DNA from: DATDFB01 sp035276475
GTDB lineage: Bacteria; Acidobacteriota; Thermoanaerobaculia; Gp7-AA8
Assembly: GCA_035276475.1 (NCBI GenBank)
Contig: DATELQ010000087.1
Location: forward strand, 1 to 64,000
DNA: 64,000 bases
Reading direction: 5' to 3'
The notes beneath the pieces were generated by a model, which saw only the letters and a list, made by a program, of their open reading frames with translations, had not been told where the DNA came from and did not search any database. The position numbers and the translations under genes are program-made. Shown piece after piece: positions 44,800-53,679 of this stretch; the first letter of the stretch is position 1; each line of letters opens with the position of its first letter.

Positions 44800-45764
44800 C
44801 TTCGCCCGCTCTCCTTCGCCGCCATCGCGAACTCCGCCGCCGGATCGAGCCACGGATTGGGATTGGCCTCGATCACGTACACGCGGCCGCTCTCCGCGAG
44901 GCGCAGGTCGATGCGGCCGTAGTCGCGCAGCTTCAGGGCCTGATACGCCGTCAGCGCGGCGCTCTGGATCCGCTCCGCCGTCTCCTCGTCGAGGTCGCGC
45001 GCCGGCGCCGACTTCGTCCGCCGGTACGCCTCGGTTCTCACATCGAACTTCACCTCGTAGCCGGCGATGTGCGGCATCCCCTCCGGCAGCTTCGAGAGGT
45101 CGAGCTCCACGAGCGGCAGCGCCTCGGGGCGCTCATTGCCGAGGATCGCGGCGTAGATCTCGCGGCCCTCGATGTACTCCTCGAGGAGCGCCGGGCAGTC
45201 GAACTCGTCGTGCACGTAGGCGATGCGCTCCATCAGCTCCTTGATCGACGACACCACCGCGCCGGCGTCGATCCCCTTCGACGCGTCCTCGTTCGCCGGC
45301 TTCACGATCACCGGGAACTGGATGTCCTGCGCGTGCTCGACGCGGCCGCGGTAGACGACCGCTGCGTACGGCGTGTAGAGGCCGTGAAAGCGGACGATCT
45401 TCTTGGCGATGCTCTTGTCCATGGCCAGGAGCGACGCCTCGGCGCTCGCGCCGGTGAAGCGCTTGCCGACGAGGTCGAGGAACGCGGCGAAGTGCATCTC
45501 CTTCGTGTCGTCGCCGCCGTACGACTCGACGAGGTTGAAGTAGAGGTCCGCGCTGCTGCGGGCGATGCGCGTGAGCGTCTGCGGCCGTCCGTCGACGGCA
45601 AACAGCGACGGCTCATGGCCGAGCGCGCGCAGCGCATCGGAGATGGCCTCGACGTCCGTCTTTTTCTTGCGGCGGCGCTTCTTCTTCGGCAGCGTGGCCT
45701 CGATGTTTGCGCCGGGGTACTCCTCGTACCCCTCGCTGCGGTCGAACAGAATCGTCACTTTCAT
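44751..45764 (-). CDS. D-Ala-D-Ala ligase-like ATP-grasp enzyme
   Basis: This 337-residue ATP-grasp enzyme probably joins a carboxylate to an amine using ATP. Motifs are FPVIVKPANEDASKGIDAG (ATP lysine and loop), LLEEYIEGREIYAAILG and the metal-binding YVIEANPNPWLDP. It resembles D-alanine-D-alanine ligase but belongs to the stand-alone group used in other pathways. A basic insertion (PKKKRRRKKK) lies near the N-terminus at about residues 26-35. Its start overlaps the metallopeptidase stop (ATGA). The substrate is not known. Confidence 0.82.
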   Translation of the reverse strand: MKVTILFDRSEGYEEYPGANIEATLPKKKRRRKKKTDVEAISDALRALGHEPSLFAVDGRPQTLTRIARSSADLYFNLVESYGGDDTKEMHFAAFLDLVGKRFTGASAEASLLAMDKSIAKKIVRFHGLYTPYAAVVYRGRVEHAQDIQFPVIVKPANEDASKGIDAGAVVSSIKELMERIAYVHDEFDCPALLEEYIEGREIYAAILGNERPEALPLVELDLSKLPEGMPHIAGYEVKFDVRTEAYRRTKSAPARDLDEETAERIQSAALTAYQALKLRDYGRIDLRLAESGRVYVIEANPNPWLDPAAEFAMAAKESGRSYNDTIGEIVELAMRR

Positions 45765-46879
45765 AGCGTGCGGTGGCGGAGGCGTTTGTTGCCGGTCAGG
45801 AACGTCATGGCCAGCGTCGTCAGGTACACCGTGAGCTCGACCATGGCCGTGCGGCTCCGCGTCGCCTCGGCGGCGAGATCGAGCTCGTCGACGCGCCGCT
45901 CGACCGACATCACCAGCGCGCGGACGAGCGTGCGGCGGACGCCGGTCCAGTAGTTGATCTTATCGACGACGTCGCGCCGATGATCGGCGAGGAGCTGCGT
46001 CGCCGTGCGGTACTCGACGCCGGCGCGCCGCCGCCCCGGCTCCACGAAGATGTCGGTGAGGTCGGCGTCGAGCGCCAGCTCCTCGATCGCGCGCGTCTCG
46101 TCGATCGTCGTCTCGCGGTAGAACTCCTCGACCGTCTGGGCCATCTCCTCGACCGTGACGTCGGTCTCGCCTTCGACGTGCACCGGCGCGCGGTCGCCGA
46201 GGTCGTGCGCGACGCGGTCGACGTAGAGCAGCTTCCGCATCGCCCCCCAGCCGTGGTAGCGCTCGCGCCAGTTCGACTCCGGATCGAGCCACACCGCGAA
46301 CGTCTCGGCGAAGTCTTCGTCGGGATGCTTCTGCGCGTACCAGCCGGCGATGTGGCGGACGTAGTCCTTCGAGAAGGGCACGAAGGGGAAGTCGTCGCGG
46401 TAGGGTCGGCGGAAGGAGCCGAAGAGCTCGTGCCACTCCTCGCTGCGAAAGAGCTCGTAGGCGTAGTTGAAGGCGTGGCCGGCCTCGTGGCGGAGGTAGG
46501 TCATGATCTCGCGCTCGCTCTCGACGTCGTTGACGGCGTCCTCGATGCGGGCCACGCGCGGGTCGCCGAGGTAGAAGGGGATGCCGATCACCGGCTCCTC
46601 GGAGGGGCAGCCCCATTCGTCGGAGAGGTAGCAGCGCGGGCGGAACTGCTCCAACCCGGCGGCGTGAAGCTCGCCGTACAGCGCGCGCACGAACGGCGCG
46701 ACGGGCGAGCGCTCCAGCGACAGCCCGAGCTCGCGGATCGGCACGGTCAGCAGTTGCCGCGCCTCGGGCGGCGCTTTCTCGAAGGCGACCACTGCTGGCG
46801 ATTTCAGCAACAAGCGCGCCGAGGGGCGTTTGCGAAACGTTTCGCCCGCCCGTTGCGGCACGCCGTATCGTCGGTGCAT
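45761..46879 (-). CDS. Putative zinc-binding metallopeptidase
   Basis: This protein has up to 372 residues and a zinc site, HEAGHAFNYAYELF, with a downstream acidic motif FAETFAVWLDPESNW. It fits the putative zinc-binding metallopeptidase family. The C-terminal third is helical and of unknown role. ATG 46879 overlaps the divergent gene's ATG. A downstream TTG near 46812 (LLLKSPAVVAFEKAP) is an alternative start and would free a promoter region. It is coupled to the ATP-grasp gene by an ATGA overlap, so the two probably act in one pathway. Confidence 0.75.
   Translation of the reverse strand: MHRRYGVPQRAGETFRKRPSARLLLKSPAVVAFEKAPPEARQLLTVPIRELGLSLERSPVAPFVRALYGELHAAGLEQFRPRCYLSDEWGCPSEEPVIGIPFYLGDPRVARIEDAVNDVESEREIMTYLRHEAGHAFNYAYELFRSEEWHELFGSFRRPYRDDFPFVPFSKDYVRHIAGWYAQKHPDEDFAETFAVWLDPESNWRERYHGWGAMRKLLYVDRVAHDLGDRAPVHVEGETDVTVEEMAQTVEEFYRETTIDETRAIEELALDADLTDIFVEPGRRRAGVEYRTATQLLADHRRDVVDKINYWTGVRRTLVRALVMSVERRVDELDLAAEATRSRTAMVELTVYLTTLAMTFLTGNKRLRHRTL
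46832..46845. promoter_or_regulatory. 14-bp perfect palindrome, possible operator
   Basis: GCGAAACGTTTCGC at 46832-46845 is a perfect dyad 32 bp upstream of the 46878 start. Its form recalls LacI-family operators. It is non-coding only if the metallopeptidase starts at the downstream TTG. Confidence 0.35.
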
Positions 46880-47555
46880 GCGCGCCCGATGGCTGGCCCT
46901 CCTGCTGTTGGCCGCGCCGCACGCGGCGCTCGCGAATTCTTTTTGCCTCGAGCCGTCGTCCCGCGACCTCTTGAGCGGCGCGCAATTCGTGGCCATCGTG
47001 CGGGCCGCGTCGACCGACGTCCTCACCATCGTCGCCGTGCGCTACGGCAATCCGGGACGGCGCGCGGCGCTGAAGGTCTCGGAGCATGTCCTGATCCACA
47101 CGTGCGGCGTCGAGCTCACGCCCCGCGCCGAATACCTAGCAGTGGAGGCGTGCGGAAAGCTGGCGCTACGGCCTCTCGACCGGGCACAGCGCGATCTCGT
47201 GTTCCTCGAGAACCGGCATTTCGTCCGATGGACGGAGGTCGTGCGCATGCTTCGCGACTGGCAGGAGGGGACGCTGCCGACGGCGCGATTCCACCACTGG
47301 ATCGCCTCGGCCGACACCGACGAACCCGACGACGACGCGCCGGCGCGGCGCCTCATCGAGATCCTGGAGTGGACGACAGGCGATCTCGTCAAGGCCCCCG
47401 AGAAAGCAGAGGACGTCCGCAACGGTCCGATCGCCATGCTGATCCGCAGCCTCGCCGCGATGCCGGCCGAGTGTCAGCCATACGACCTCGTCAACGAGTT
47501 GCTGTCGGTGATGTACGACTCGCCGGAGTTTCGGGCGAAAATGCCCAACCCATGA
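46878..47555 (+). CDS. Hypothetical secreted protein
   Basis: This 225-residue protein has a signal peptide (MRARWLALLLLAAPHAALA). It has few cysteines (SFCLEPSSR, VLIHTCGVEL, VEACGKLAL), a middle with RHFVRWTEVVRMLRDWQEG and a C-terminal helical part (PIAMLIRSLAAMPAECQP). I recognise no family. The stop overlaps the EVE gene start (ATGA). It is a periplasmic or exported protein of unknown role. Confidence 0.65.
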   Translation: MRARWLALLLLAAPHAALANSFCLEPSSRDLLSGAQFVAIVRAASTDVLTIVAVRYGNPGRRAALKVSEHVLIHTCGVELTPRAEYLAVEACGKLALRPLDRAQRDLVFLENRHFVRWTEVVRMLRDWQEGTLPTARFHHWIASADTDEPDDDAPARRLIEILEWTTGDLVKAPEKAEDVRNGPIAMLIRSLAAMPAECQPYDLVNELLSVMYDSPEFRAKMPNP

Positions 47556-47962
47556 AGCACTGGCTGATGAAGTCCGAGCCCTCCGCCTACTCCATCGACG
47601 ACCTGAAACGCGACGGCAAGACGAGGTGGGAAGGCGTCCGCAACTTCCAGGCGCGCAACTTCATGCGCGACGCGATGCACGCCGGCGACAAAGTCCTCTT
47701 CTACGCCTCCAGCGCCGAGCCGTCCGGCGTCACCGGGCTGGCCGAGGTGAGCGGGGAGGCGGAGCCGGAGAAGGATCCGACGTGGTGCGCGGTCGAGATC
47801 CGGCACGTCGAGACCTTCCCGCGCATCGTGCCGCTGGAGACGCTCAAGTCGACCAAGGGCCTCGAGAACATGGTGGTGACGAAGAAGGGCTCGCGGCTCT
47901 CCATTCAGCCGGTGACGAAGAGCGAGTACGACATCGTCGTGAAACTCGGCCGCAAGAAATGA
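47552..47962 (+). CDS. EVE domain protein
   Basis: This 136-residue protein is a stand-alone EVE (PUA-like) domain: KHWLMKSEPSAYSIDDLKRD at the start, WEGVRNFQARNFMRDAM, GDKVLFYASS and GVTGLAEVSGEAEPE. EVE domains bind modified bases in DNA or RNA. It is coupled by overlaps to the secreted gene before it and the macro domain gene after it. The upstream frame is longer, but homology begins at MKHWLMKSEP. Confidence 0.92.
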   Translation: MKHWLMKSEPSAYSIDDLKRDGKTRWEGVRNFQARNFMRDAMHAGDKVLFYASSAEPSGVTGLAEVSGEAEPEKDPTWCAVEIRHVETFPRIVPLETLKSTKGLENMVVTKKGSRLSIQPVTKSEYDIVVKLGRKK

Positions 47963-48456
47963 TCGAAGCGATCCGCGCCGACATCACCAGGCTCGACGTC
48001 GACGCCATCGTCAACGCCGCCAACTCCTCGCTCTTGGGCGGCGGCGGCGTCGACGGCGCCATCCACCGCGCCGCCGGTCCGGAGCTCCTCGAGGAGTGCC
48101 GCAAGCTCGGCGGATGCCCGACCGGCGAGGCGCGCATCACCCGCGGCTATCGCCTGCCGGCAAAGTACGTGATCCATACCGTCGGTCCCGTGTGGCACGG
48201 CGGCGACCGCGGCGAGCCGGAGCTTCTGGCGTCGTGCTACCGCGAGAGCTTCCGCCTCGCGGCGGAGCACGGCGTCGCGTCGATCGCGTTTCCCGCGATC
48301 AGCTGCGGCGTCTACGGCTATCCGATCGAAGCGGCGACGGAGATCGCCGTCCGCGAGACGCGCGCCGCGGTGGAGCGCACCCCATCCATCCGGCACGTCA
48401 TTTTTGCCTGCTTCAGCAACGACGTCCTTCAGGCGTACCGGAAACTGGTAGAGTAG
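47959..48456 (+). CDS. Macro domain protein, ADP-ribose hydrolase-like
   Basis: This 165-residue macro domain has the YmdB/MacroD pattern DAIVNAANSSLLGGGGVDGA, with the Asn and Gly residues that bind ADP-ribose. GPVWHGGDRGE and IAFPAISCGVYGYP follow. It probably removes ADP-ribose from proteins or hydrolyses O-acetyl-ADP-ribose. The start overlaps the EVE gene stop, so an EVE-macro pair is made together. A link to ADP-ribose or nucleotide stress is possible. Confidence 0.92.
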   Translation: MIEAIRADITRLDVDAIVNAANSSLLGGGGVDGAIHRAAGPELLEECRKLGGCPTGEARITRGYRLPAKYVIHTVGPVWHGGDRGEPELLASCYRESFRLAAEHGVASIAFPAISCGVYGYPIEAATEIAVRETRAAVERTPSIRHVIFACFSNDVLQAYRKLVE

Positions 48457-48482
48457 CGCCCGACGCGCACAGGAGGGCTCTG

Positions 48483-50027
48483 ATGCGATTCAAGGTGGCC
48501 CTGGTCGTTCTTTCTCTATTCGCGCTCCCGTTGTTCTCGCAGAACCTCGAGATCCACACCATCAACGTCGGCTGGGGCTGCAGCATCCTGGTCAAAGGTC
48601 CGAACGGCACGACCGTGCTGCTCGACGCCGGCGACACCGGGCATGGCACGTCGTACGTCGTCCCGTACCTGCAGGGCATCGGCATCTTCGCCGCAAACGG
48701 CCTCGATTACACCATCGCCAGCCATCAGCACTGCGATCACATCGGCGGCATGGACGAGGTGGTGAACGCCGGCTACGACATCCACGTCAAGAACTACTAC
48801 AACGGCTCGAGCTACAGCTCCTCGTGCGCGACCGGCTGGAACACCGCCGCGGCGACGACGACCGCCGGCTCGCCGGTGTCGATGCCGGTCGGTACGGTCA
48901 TCCAGCTCGGCAACGGCGCGACGCTCACCTGCATCGCCCGCAACGGCTCGATCATCGGCGGCGGCAGCGTGAGCGTGAGCGACGAGAACGACCGCTCCAT
49001 CGCGGTCCTGCTCAAGTACGGCGGCTTCGATTACCTCTGGGCCGGCGACATGGGCGGCGGCAGCGACGCCTGCACCGGCCGCTCCACGACGCAGACCGAC
49101 GTGGAGACGTCCGTCATCAACGCCATCTCGCCCGGCGGCGCGAACCCGCTGATCAGCGCCGGCGGCATCGACGTCATGCACGTCAATCACCACGGCAGCG
49201 AGAGCAGCACGAACCCCACGTACTTCAACAAGGCGAAGCCGGAGGTGGCGCTCATCGGCGTCGGCGACGGCGAGAGCACCGGGTGGGACCTGCCGCGCAT
49301 CGACGTCGTCGACCACGTCCTCCGTGCCGGCTCGACGTCGTGCATCACCGCGCCCGCGGCGTTCGTGCTGCAGACGGAGGAGGGGAATCCCGGCAGCACG
49401 AACATGAGCACGACCGGCTACTGCGTCGGCAACATCGAGGTGTCGACCGACGGCAGCACGTACACGGTCAGCGCCGACGGCGGCGTGCACCAGGGCGTCA
49501 ACGAGCTGTCGAGCTCCGGCCTGCCGGTGACGAAGACGGTCGACGACGCCATCGACGTCGGCGGCTGGACGCTGACGCAGGCGAACGCGACGCTCAATTA
49601 CACGATCCCGACGGGGACGATCATCCAGTCGCACGGCTACGTGATCGTGGCCCGCAACGCCACGAAGGCGCAGTTCGAGTCGTTCTGGGGCGTGACCCTC
49701 GGCGCGAACGTCACGTACGTCAACAGCGCCGACCACATGCCGCAGATCAACGGCAGCGAGACGTATACGCTGAAGAATTCCGGCGGGACGACGATCGACG
49801 GTGCGACGGTCGGGATGGACAGCGGTGCGCTCAAGAGCCTGCAGCGCGCGAACTGCGGCGCGGTCGGGAGCGCCGGCACGTGGACGAACGTCAGCGCTTC
49901 GAGCGCGACGCCGGGCAGCGGCGGCCTCACCGGCTGCGGCAAGGGCGTGTTCATCAACGAGTTCTCCGACGCCATCGGCACCGGGAACTACATCTACGAG
50001 TTCGTGGAGCTCTTCAACGACAACTAG
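48483..50027 (+). CDS. Secreted metallo-beta-lactamase-fold protein with lamin-tail-like domain
   Basis: This 514-residue protein has a signal peptide (MRFKVALVVLSLFALPLFS). A ComEC-like metallo-beta-lactamase domain follows with ASHQHCDHIGGMDEV (HxHxDH), YLWAGDMGGG and HVNHHGSESSTNP. After about residue 320 comes a beta-sandwich that resembles a lamin-tail domain (VDVGGWTLTQANATLNYTIP, TYTLKNSGGTTIDGAT, VFINEFSDAIGTGNYIYEF). It is probably an exported hydrolase, perhaps a nuclease; the substrate is unknown. The longer upstream frame is spurious; the signal peptide fixes the start. Confidence 0.82.
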   Translation: MRFKVALVVLSLFALPLFSQNLEIHTINVGWGCSILVKGPNGTTVLLDAGDTGHGTSYVVPYLQGIGIFAANGLDYTIASHQHCDHIGGMDEVVNAGYDIHVKNYYNGSSYSSSCATGWNTAAATTTAGSPVSMPVGTVIQLGNGATLTCIARNGSIIGGGSVSVSDENDRSIAVLLKYGGFDYLWAGDMGGGSDACTGRSTTQTDVETSVINAISPGGANPLISAGGIDVMHVNHHGSESSTNPTYFNKAKPEVALIGVGDGESTGWDLPRIDVVDHVLRAGSTSCITAPAAFVLQTEEGNPGSTNMSTTGYCVGNIEVSTDGSTYTVSADGGVHQGVNELSSSGLPVTKTVDDAIDVGGWTLTQANATLNYTIPTGTIIQSHGYVIVARNATKAQFESFWGVTLGANVTYVNSADHMPQINGSETYTLKNSGGTTIDGATVGMDSGALKSLQRANCGAVGSAGTWTNVSASSATPGSGGLTGCGKGVFINEFSDAIGTGNYIYEFVELFNDN

Positions 50028-50028
50028 G

Positions 50029-50100
50029 GGTGACGGGTCACGGGTCACAGGTGACGGGTGGAGGACCCACCTGTCACCCGTTACCTGTCACCTGTGACCT
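50029..50100. repeat. Inverted repeat of GGTCACA-type heptamers
   Basis: 7-bp units of the form GGTSACR (GGTGACG, GGTCACG, GGTCACA) run up to 50061, then their inverted copies run to 50100. The left end is 1 nt after the secreted MBL gene stop and the right end lies inside the 3' end of the convergent gene. It is related to the repeat at 15897-15995. Confidence 0.85.
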
Positions 50101-50379
50101 CTTTTCCTCCGGTATCGCGATCGGACCTTCCTTGAGATCCTCACGGATGATGAGGTCGAGGAACATCTCGCGCACGCCGTTCTTGCCGCGCTTGCGGTAG
50201 ACGCGGCGCACGTCCGACGGCTTCAGCTCGATGCCCGTCATCGTCTCCAGGTATTGGCAGAAAACGACCGCGCGGGAGCGGAAGGAGATGATCAGGATGA
50301 GCAGCAGGACGCCGGCGAAGATCAGCGGCCCGGCCGAGGCGAGCGAGTCGATGCGGAACAACGAATCGAGCGTGTTCAT
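50074..50379 (-). CDS. Small single-span membrane protein
   Basis: This 101-residue protein has one membrane segment (GPLIFAGVLLLILIISF, about residues 17-33) and a cytoplasmic basic tail (VRRVYRKRGKNGVREM, then LIIREDLKEGPIAIPEE). No family is recognised. Its last codons are encoded by the heptamer inverted repeat (EKRSQVTGNG), so the original C-terminus may have been altered. It is a single gene. Confidence 0.6.
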   Translation of the reverse strand: MNTLDSLFRIDSLASAGPLIFAGVLLLILIISFRSRAVVFCQYLETMTGIELKPSDVRRVYRKRGKNGVREMFLDLIIREDLKEGPIAIPEEKRSQVTGNG

Positions 50380-50446
50380 GTGACGCGGACCCGCTCAGAA
50401 TCGTACCACGGCATTGAACGTGAACTGGACCGCAGAGGAGGCCCCG

Positions 50447-50686
50447 ATGAACCCCGAACCGTACCGCCCGATTTCCTGCGATTACCACGATGAGCTGGAA
50501 GCGGCGGCCATGCACAAGGAGCGCGTGGAGCTGGAGTTCGAGCTCGAAGGCGTGACGCAGCGCGAGAGCGGCGTGGTCGACGACGTCTACACCGCCGACG
50601 GCGCGGAGTTCATCCGCTTCCGCACCGAGGGCAGCGCCCTGGAGATCCGCCTCGACCACATCATCTCCATGCGGAGAAGCGAGTAA
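50447..50686 (+). CDS. Rof-like (Rho-binding antiterminator) protein
   Basis: This 79-residue protein matches the Rof/YaeO pattern: YRPISCDYHDELEAAAMHK at the start (Rof has YQPINCDDYDNLELA), a middle beta structure, and FRTEGSALEIRLDHIISM near the end. Rof binds Rho and reduces termination. AGAGGAGG lies before ATG 50447; an earlier ATG at 50414 has weaker support. It is followed 9 nt later by a membrane protein gene that may share its transcript. Confidence 0.75.
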   Translation: MNPEPYRPISCDYHDELEAAAMHKERVELEFELEGVTQRESGVVDDVYTADGAEFIRFRTEGSALEIRLDHIISMRRSE

Positions 50687-50695
50687 CATCTACTC

Positions 50696-51427
50696 ATGCC
50701 GAAGGGACTCTTCTACACCGGCACGGCCTTCTGCCTCTTCCTCGGACTTGCCGCCGCGGCGGGGCTGGCGCAGCAGCTGCGCGGGCAGGTGACGCTCGTG
50801 GCGGTGCACGGCGGCGCGGTCTCGACCTCGTCCGCCGCAGCGTGGGCCATCGTCGTGGCGCTCGTGGCCGGCATGGCCGCGGCGGCCATCCTCCTGCGCA
50901 TGGCCGCGCTCCTGGCGGCGCGCAATCTCTTCGCCGCCTTCCTGGCCATCTTCTGCGTCGGCGGGACCATCGTCTCGCTCGCGGCGGTCGTCCTGCTGCA
51001 GTCGCGCATGCTCGTGGCCGAGCGCCACGTGCACGCGCCCCTCAATGCGACGATCGTGCAGCTCCACTTCGCCGCGGTGATGATGCTCGGCTACTTCCTC
51101 TCGATGAGCTTCCTGGCGCTGCGCCCGTACTTCCGCGTCCAGGCCAGCCGCTTCCTCTCCGCGACCGTTTTCTTCCCGCTGCCGCTCTACCTCCTCATCC
51201 TCCTGCAGGAGATGTTCGTGACCGGCTCGCCGGCCGCCCTCCCGGCGGTGACGCCGGCGTCGATCGTCTTCTTCGCCGCCACCGCGCTCCTCTTCTTCGC
51301 CATCAGCGTCCACTGCATCCGCCACCGCCACATGTTCCTGGAGATGACGAATCTCCGCGAGCTCCTGGAATCGCGGCTGGACCACGGCAAGGAGCGGGTG
51401 ATCGGGCGCGTGGCGTACGACTCGTAG
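50696..51427 (+). CDS. Hypothetical polytopic membrane protein
   Basis: This 243-residue protein has about six hydrophobic segments (FYTGTAFCLFLGLAAAAGLA; AAAWAIVVALVAGMAAAAIL; NLFAAFLAIFCVGG and onward; FAAVMMLGYFLSMSFLAL; TVFFPLPLYLLILLQEM; ASIVFFAATALLFFAISVHC) and a cytoplasmic C-terminus (ELLESRLDHGKERV). No family is recognised. It starts 9 nt after the Rof-like gene and lies upstream of the M1-like peptidase gene. Confidence 0.7.
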   Translation: MPKGLFYTGTAFCLFLGLAAAAGLAQQLRGQVTLVAVHGGAVSTSSAAAWAIVVALVAGMAAAAILLRMAALLAARNLFAAFLAIFCVGGTIVSLAAVVLLQSRMLVAERHVHAPLNATIVQLHFAAVMMLGYFLSMSFLALRPYFRVQASRFLSATVFFPLPLYLLILLQEMFVTGSPAALPAVTPASIVFFAATALLFFAISVHCIRHRHMFLEMTNLRELLESRLDHGKERVIGRVAYDS

Positions 51428-51467
51428 TACCCTGCTCCGGACTACAAACATCCCGGGAGCCAACCAC

Positions 51468-53453
51468 ATGAAACGTCTCTTTCTCGCCACGGCACTGCTG
51501 TGCCTTTCCGTTCCCACGTTCGCCGCGTCGCGCTTCGGCGCGCTCGTCGAGGGCTACCAGAACCCGAAACCCGGCCCGAGCAGCGCGGTCTCGAACCTCA
51601 GCTTCTCCATCGGCCACATGAAGATCAACCTCACCGGCGGCACAGCCTCGCCCGTCATGGTCGCCGGCCAGCAGATGGCGATCTTCTTCACCGGCGACGG
51701 CACGTTCACCTACACGTCCGACGATCCGGTGGAGCGCCCGATCGTCACGCACAACGTGAAGGTCGACTCCCACCTCAAGCTCGACGTCGACGGCAAGAAC
51801 GCCGTGATCTCCGGCCCGGTGAGCGAGGTGATGATCTACGCCGGCGGCGTGGCCCTGCCGCAGGTCGCGGCGGGGAGCGGCCCGGTGTCGCCCGAATTCG
51901 CCAAGCACCTCGAGGAGTTCGCCGCCGACGCCTCCACGCCCGGCGCCGCGCACCAGATGATCCTCCACGACATCGGCGCGCCGTCGACGAAGTTCGTGCG
52001 CGCGGAGATCCGCAGCGGCCGCGATCTTCTCCTCTATCTGTACGACGAGCCGGAGACGACCGAGGAGGCGCTGTACTCGATGCAGCATCCCGGCGCGGAC
52101 GAGCCGGAGATCAAGCATCTCCTTACTGCGCGCGTGCTCTCCGACGTGCCGATCGGCCGCGACCGCAAGACTCCGCCGCCGCAGCCGTACTACCTGACGG
52201 GCGTCGACTACACGCTGGTGGCCGACGGCGACAACGCCAAGCTCAACGTGACGGAGACGATCACGCGCAACGACCGCCAGGCCGTGCGCTTCAACATGAG
52301 CAACGTTCGCTTCGCCGGCCGCGGCGGCAGCGACGTCCGCCGCTTCCACGTCCTCGGCATCACCGACGAGCACGACCACGCCCTGCCGTACGATCATCGC
52401 AACGGCGACCTCGTCGTCGGCCTCGAAGGCGTCAGCGGCAACCCGGTGAAGCTGAAGTTCTCCATCGACGGCAATTTCCTGGTTCGCCAGGGCGGCGACG
52501 CGGCGTGGCAACTCGGCCTCAACCCCTGGTTCCCGCAGCCGGAGTTCGGCGGGCAGTTCTACACGCTGCACTCGCTGATCAAGGTGAAGAAGCCGTTCAT
52601 CGCCCTCGCGCCGGGAACGACCGTGCACCGCGGCGAGGAAGGGGACTTCAACGTCGTGGAGAACGTGCTCGACAAGCCGGTGCAGTTCGCCGTCGTGCAC
52701 GCCGGCAAGTACGAGCTCTATGAAGAGAAGCGGAACGGGCTGACGATCCACGTGGCCTCGTACGCGGGAAAGAACGAGCGCGCGGCGAAGAAGCTCGCCA
52801 ATCTCGCCTACCAGATCATCGACTTCTACCAGCCCTTCCTGGGGCCGTTCCCTTTCGACGAGTTCAACATCATCCAGATCAATTCCTACGGCTTCGGCGT
52901 CGCGCCGGCGGGAACGATGTTCATCACGAACGAAGCGTTCTCGATGCTCGACACGCTGGACCAGCTCTTCTCGCAAGGCATCAACGAGCGGTTCGCGCAC
53001 GAGATCGCGCACCAGTACTGGGCGCACGTGATCAAGATGCCGAGCCCCGAGGAGCAGTGGCTGACGGAGTCGTTCGCGGAGTATTCGGCGGCGCTGGCCA
53101 TCAAGAAGATGTTCGGCGAGGGGAAGTACAACACGCTCGTGCAGCACTGGAAGGCGCGGGCCAAGGAGTACAACGATTGGGCGCCGATCACGCTGGCGAA
53201 CGAGGTGACGGGCGAGGGCGCCTTCCGGGCCCGCACGTATCTGCTGTACGCGAAGGGGCCGTACCTCCTCTACACGCTGCACAAGATGCTGGGCGACGAC
53301 CAGTTCCTGCTCTTCTTCAAGGCCTATCAAGCCAACCGGCGCTTCAAGTTCGGAACGACCGCCGACGTGGCCAGCCTCTTGAGCTACATGACGAAGAAGG
53401 ACCAGATGCCGTTCTTCGACAAGTTCTACTGGGGAACGGCGATGCCGGACTAA
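51468..53453 (+). CDS. Secreted M1-like metallopeptidase
   Basis: This 661-residue protein has a signal peptide (MKRLFLATALLCLSVPTFA). The zinc site is His511-Glu512-x-x-His515 (FAHEIAHQYWAH) followed by Glu534 (TESFAEYSA), the HExxH-18-E spacing of M1 (gluzincin) aminopeptidases. The GAMEN motif is replaced by GVAPAGTMFITNEAF, so aminopeptidase specificity is not certain. A beta-rich N-terminal domain (residues 20-370) precedes the catalytic region. It is a single gene, followed by a large fold-back repeat that begins at its stop codon. Confidence 0.85.
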   Translation: MKRLFLATALLCLSVPTFAASRFGALVEGYQNPKPGPSSAVSNLSFSIGHMKINLTGGTASPVMVAGQQMAIFFTGDGTFTYTSDDPVERPIVTHNVKVDSHLKLDVDGKNAVISGPVSEVMIYAGGVALPQVAAGSGPVSPEFAKHLEEFAADASTPGAAHQMILHDIGAPSTKFVRAEIRSGRDLLLYLYDEPETTEEALYSMQHPGADEPEIKHLLTARVLSDVPIGRDRKTPPPQPYYLTGVDYTLVADGDNAKLNVTETITRNDRQAVRFNMSNVRFAGRGGSDVRRFHVLGITDEHDHALPYDHRNGDLVVGLEGVSGNPVKLKFSIDGNFLVRQGGDAAWQLGLNPWFPQPEFGGQFYTLHSLIKVKKPFIALAPGTTVHRGEEGDFNVVENVLDKPVQFAVVHAGKYELYEEKRNGLTIHVASYAGKNERAAKKLANLAYQIIDFYQPFLGPFPFDEFNIIQINSYGFGVAPAGTMFITNEAFSMLDTLDQLFSQGINERFAHEIAHQYWAHVIKMPSPEEQWLTESFAEYSAALAIKKMFGEGKYNTLVQHWKARAKEYNDWAPITLANEVTGEGAFRARTYLLYAKGPYLLYTLHKMLGDDQFLLFFKAYQANRRFKFGTTADVASLLSYMTKKDQMPFFDKFYWGTAMPD

Positions 53454-53679
53454 GCAGACCGGGCGCATTCCGCCCACCCACCCGGGAGACGACCGGAGCG
53501 CCTCCGGCGGGCCGCCACGGGCGGCAGCGCTGCTTGCCTAAGGCCGACTCACGCGAGTCGCTCTAAGCGCGAGTCTCGCGATGCACGCGCTTCGATAAGC
53601 GCTGCCGGCCGTGCCGGCCCGCCGGAGGCGCCATCGTCGTTCCCTGGAGGCGTGGGCGGAAATGCATGCGGCCTGCTTA
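53451..53679. repeat. 229-bp fold-back element
   Basis: The whole gap is one imperfect palindrome. Outer arms 53451-53487 and 53641-53679 pair (TAAGCAG with CTGCTTA, CGCCCAC with GTGGGCG). Inner arms 53487-53530 and 53598-53640 pair closely (GCGCCTCCGGCGGGCCG with its complement). An apical 67 nt holds a smaller hairpin (GACTCACGCGAGTC). It starts at the M1 stop codon. No gene lies inside. Confidence 0.85.

Noticed and set aside
45773..47962. 729-codon plus-strand frame across three genes
   Set aside because: Only its end (EVE domain protein, from 47552) is real. The rest is antisense to the ATP-grasp and metallopeptidase genes.
53451..53679. Integron attC site or insertion sequence
   Set aside because: No GTTRRRY/RYYYAAC core pair was found and no integrase or transposase is in the window.
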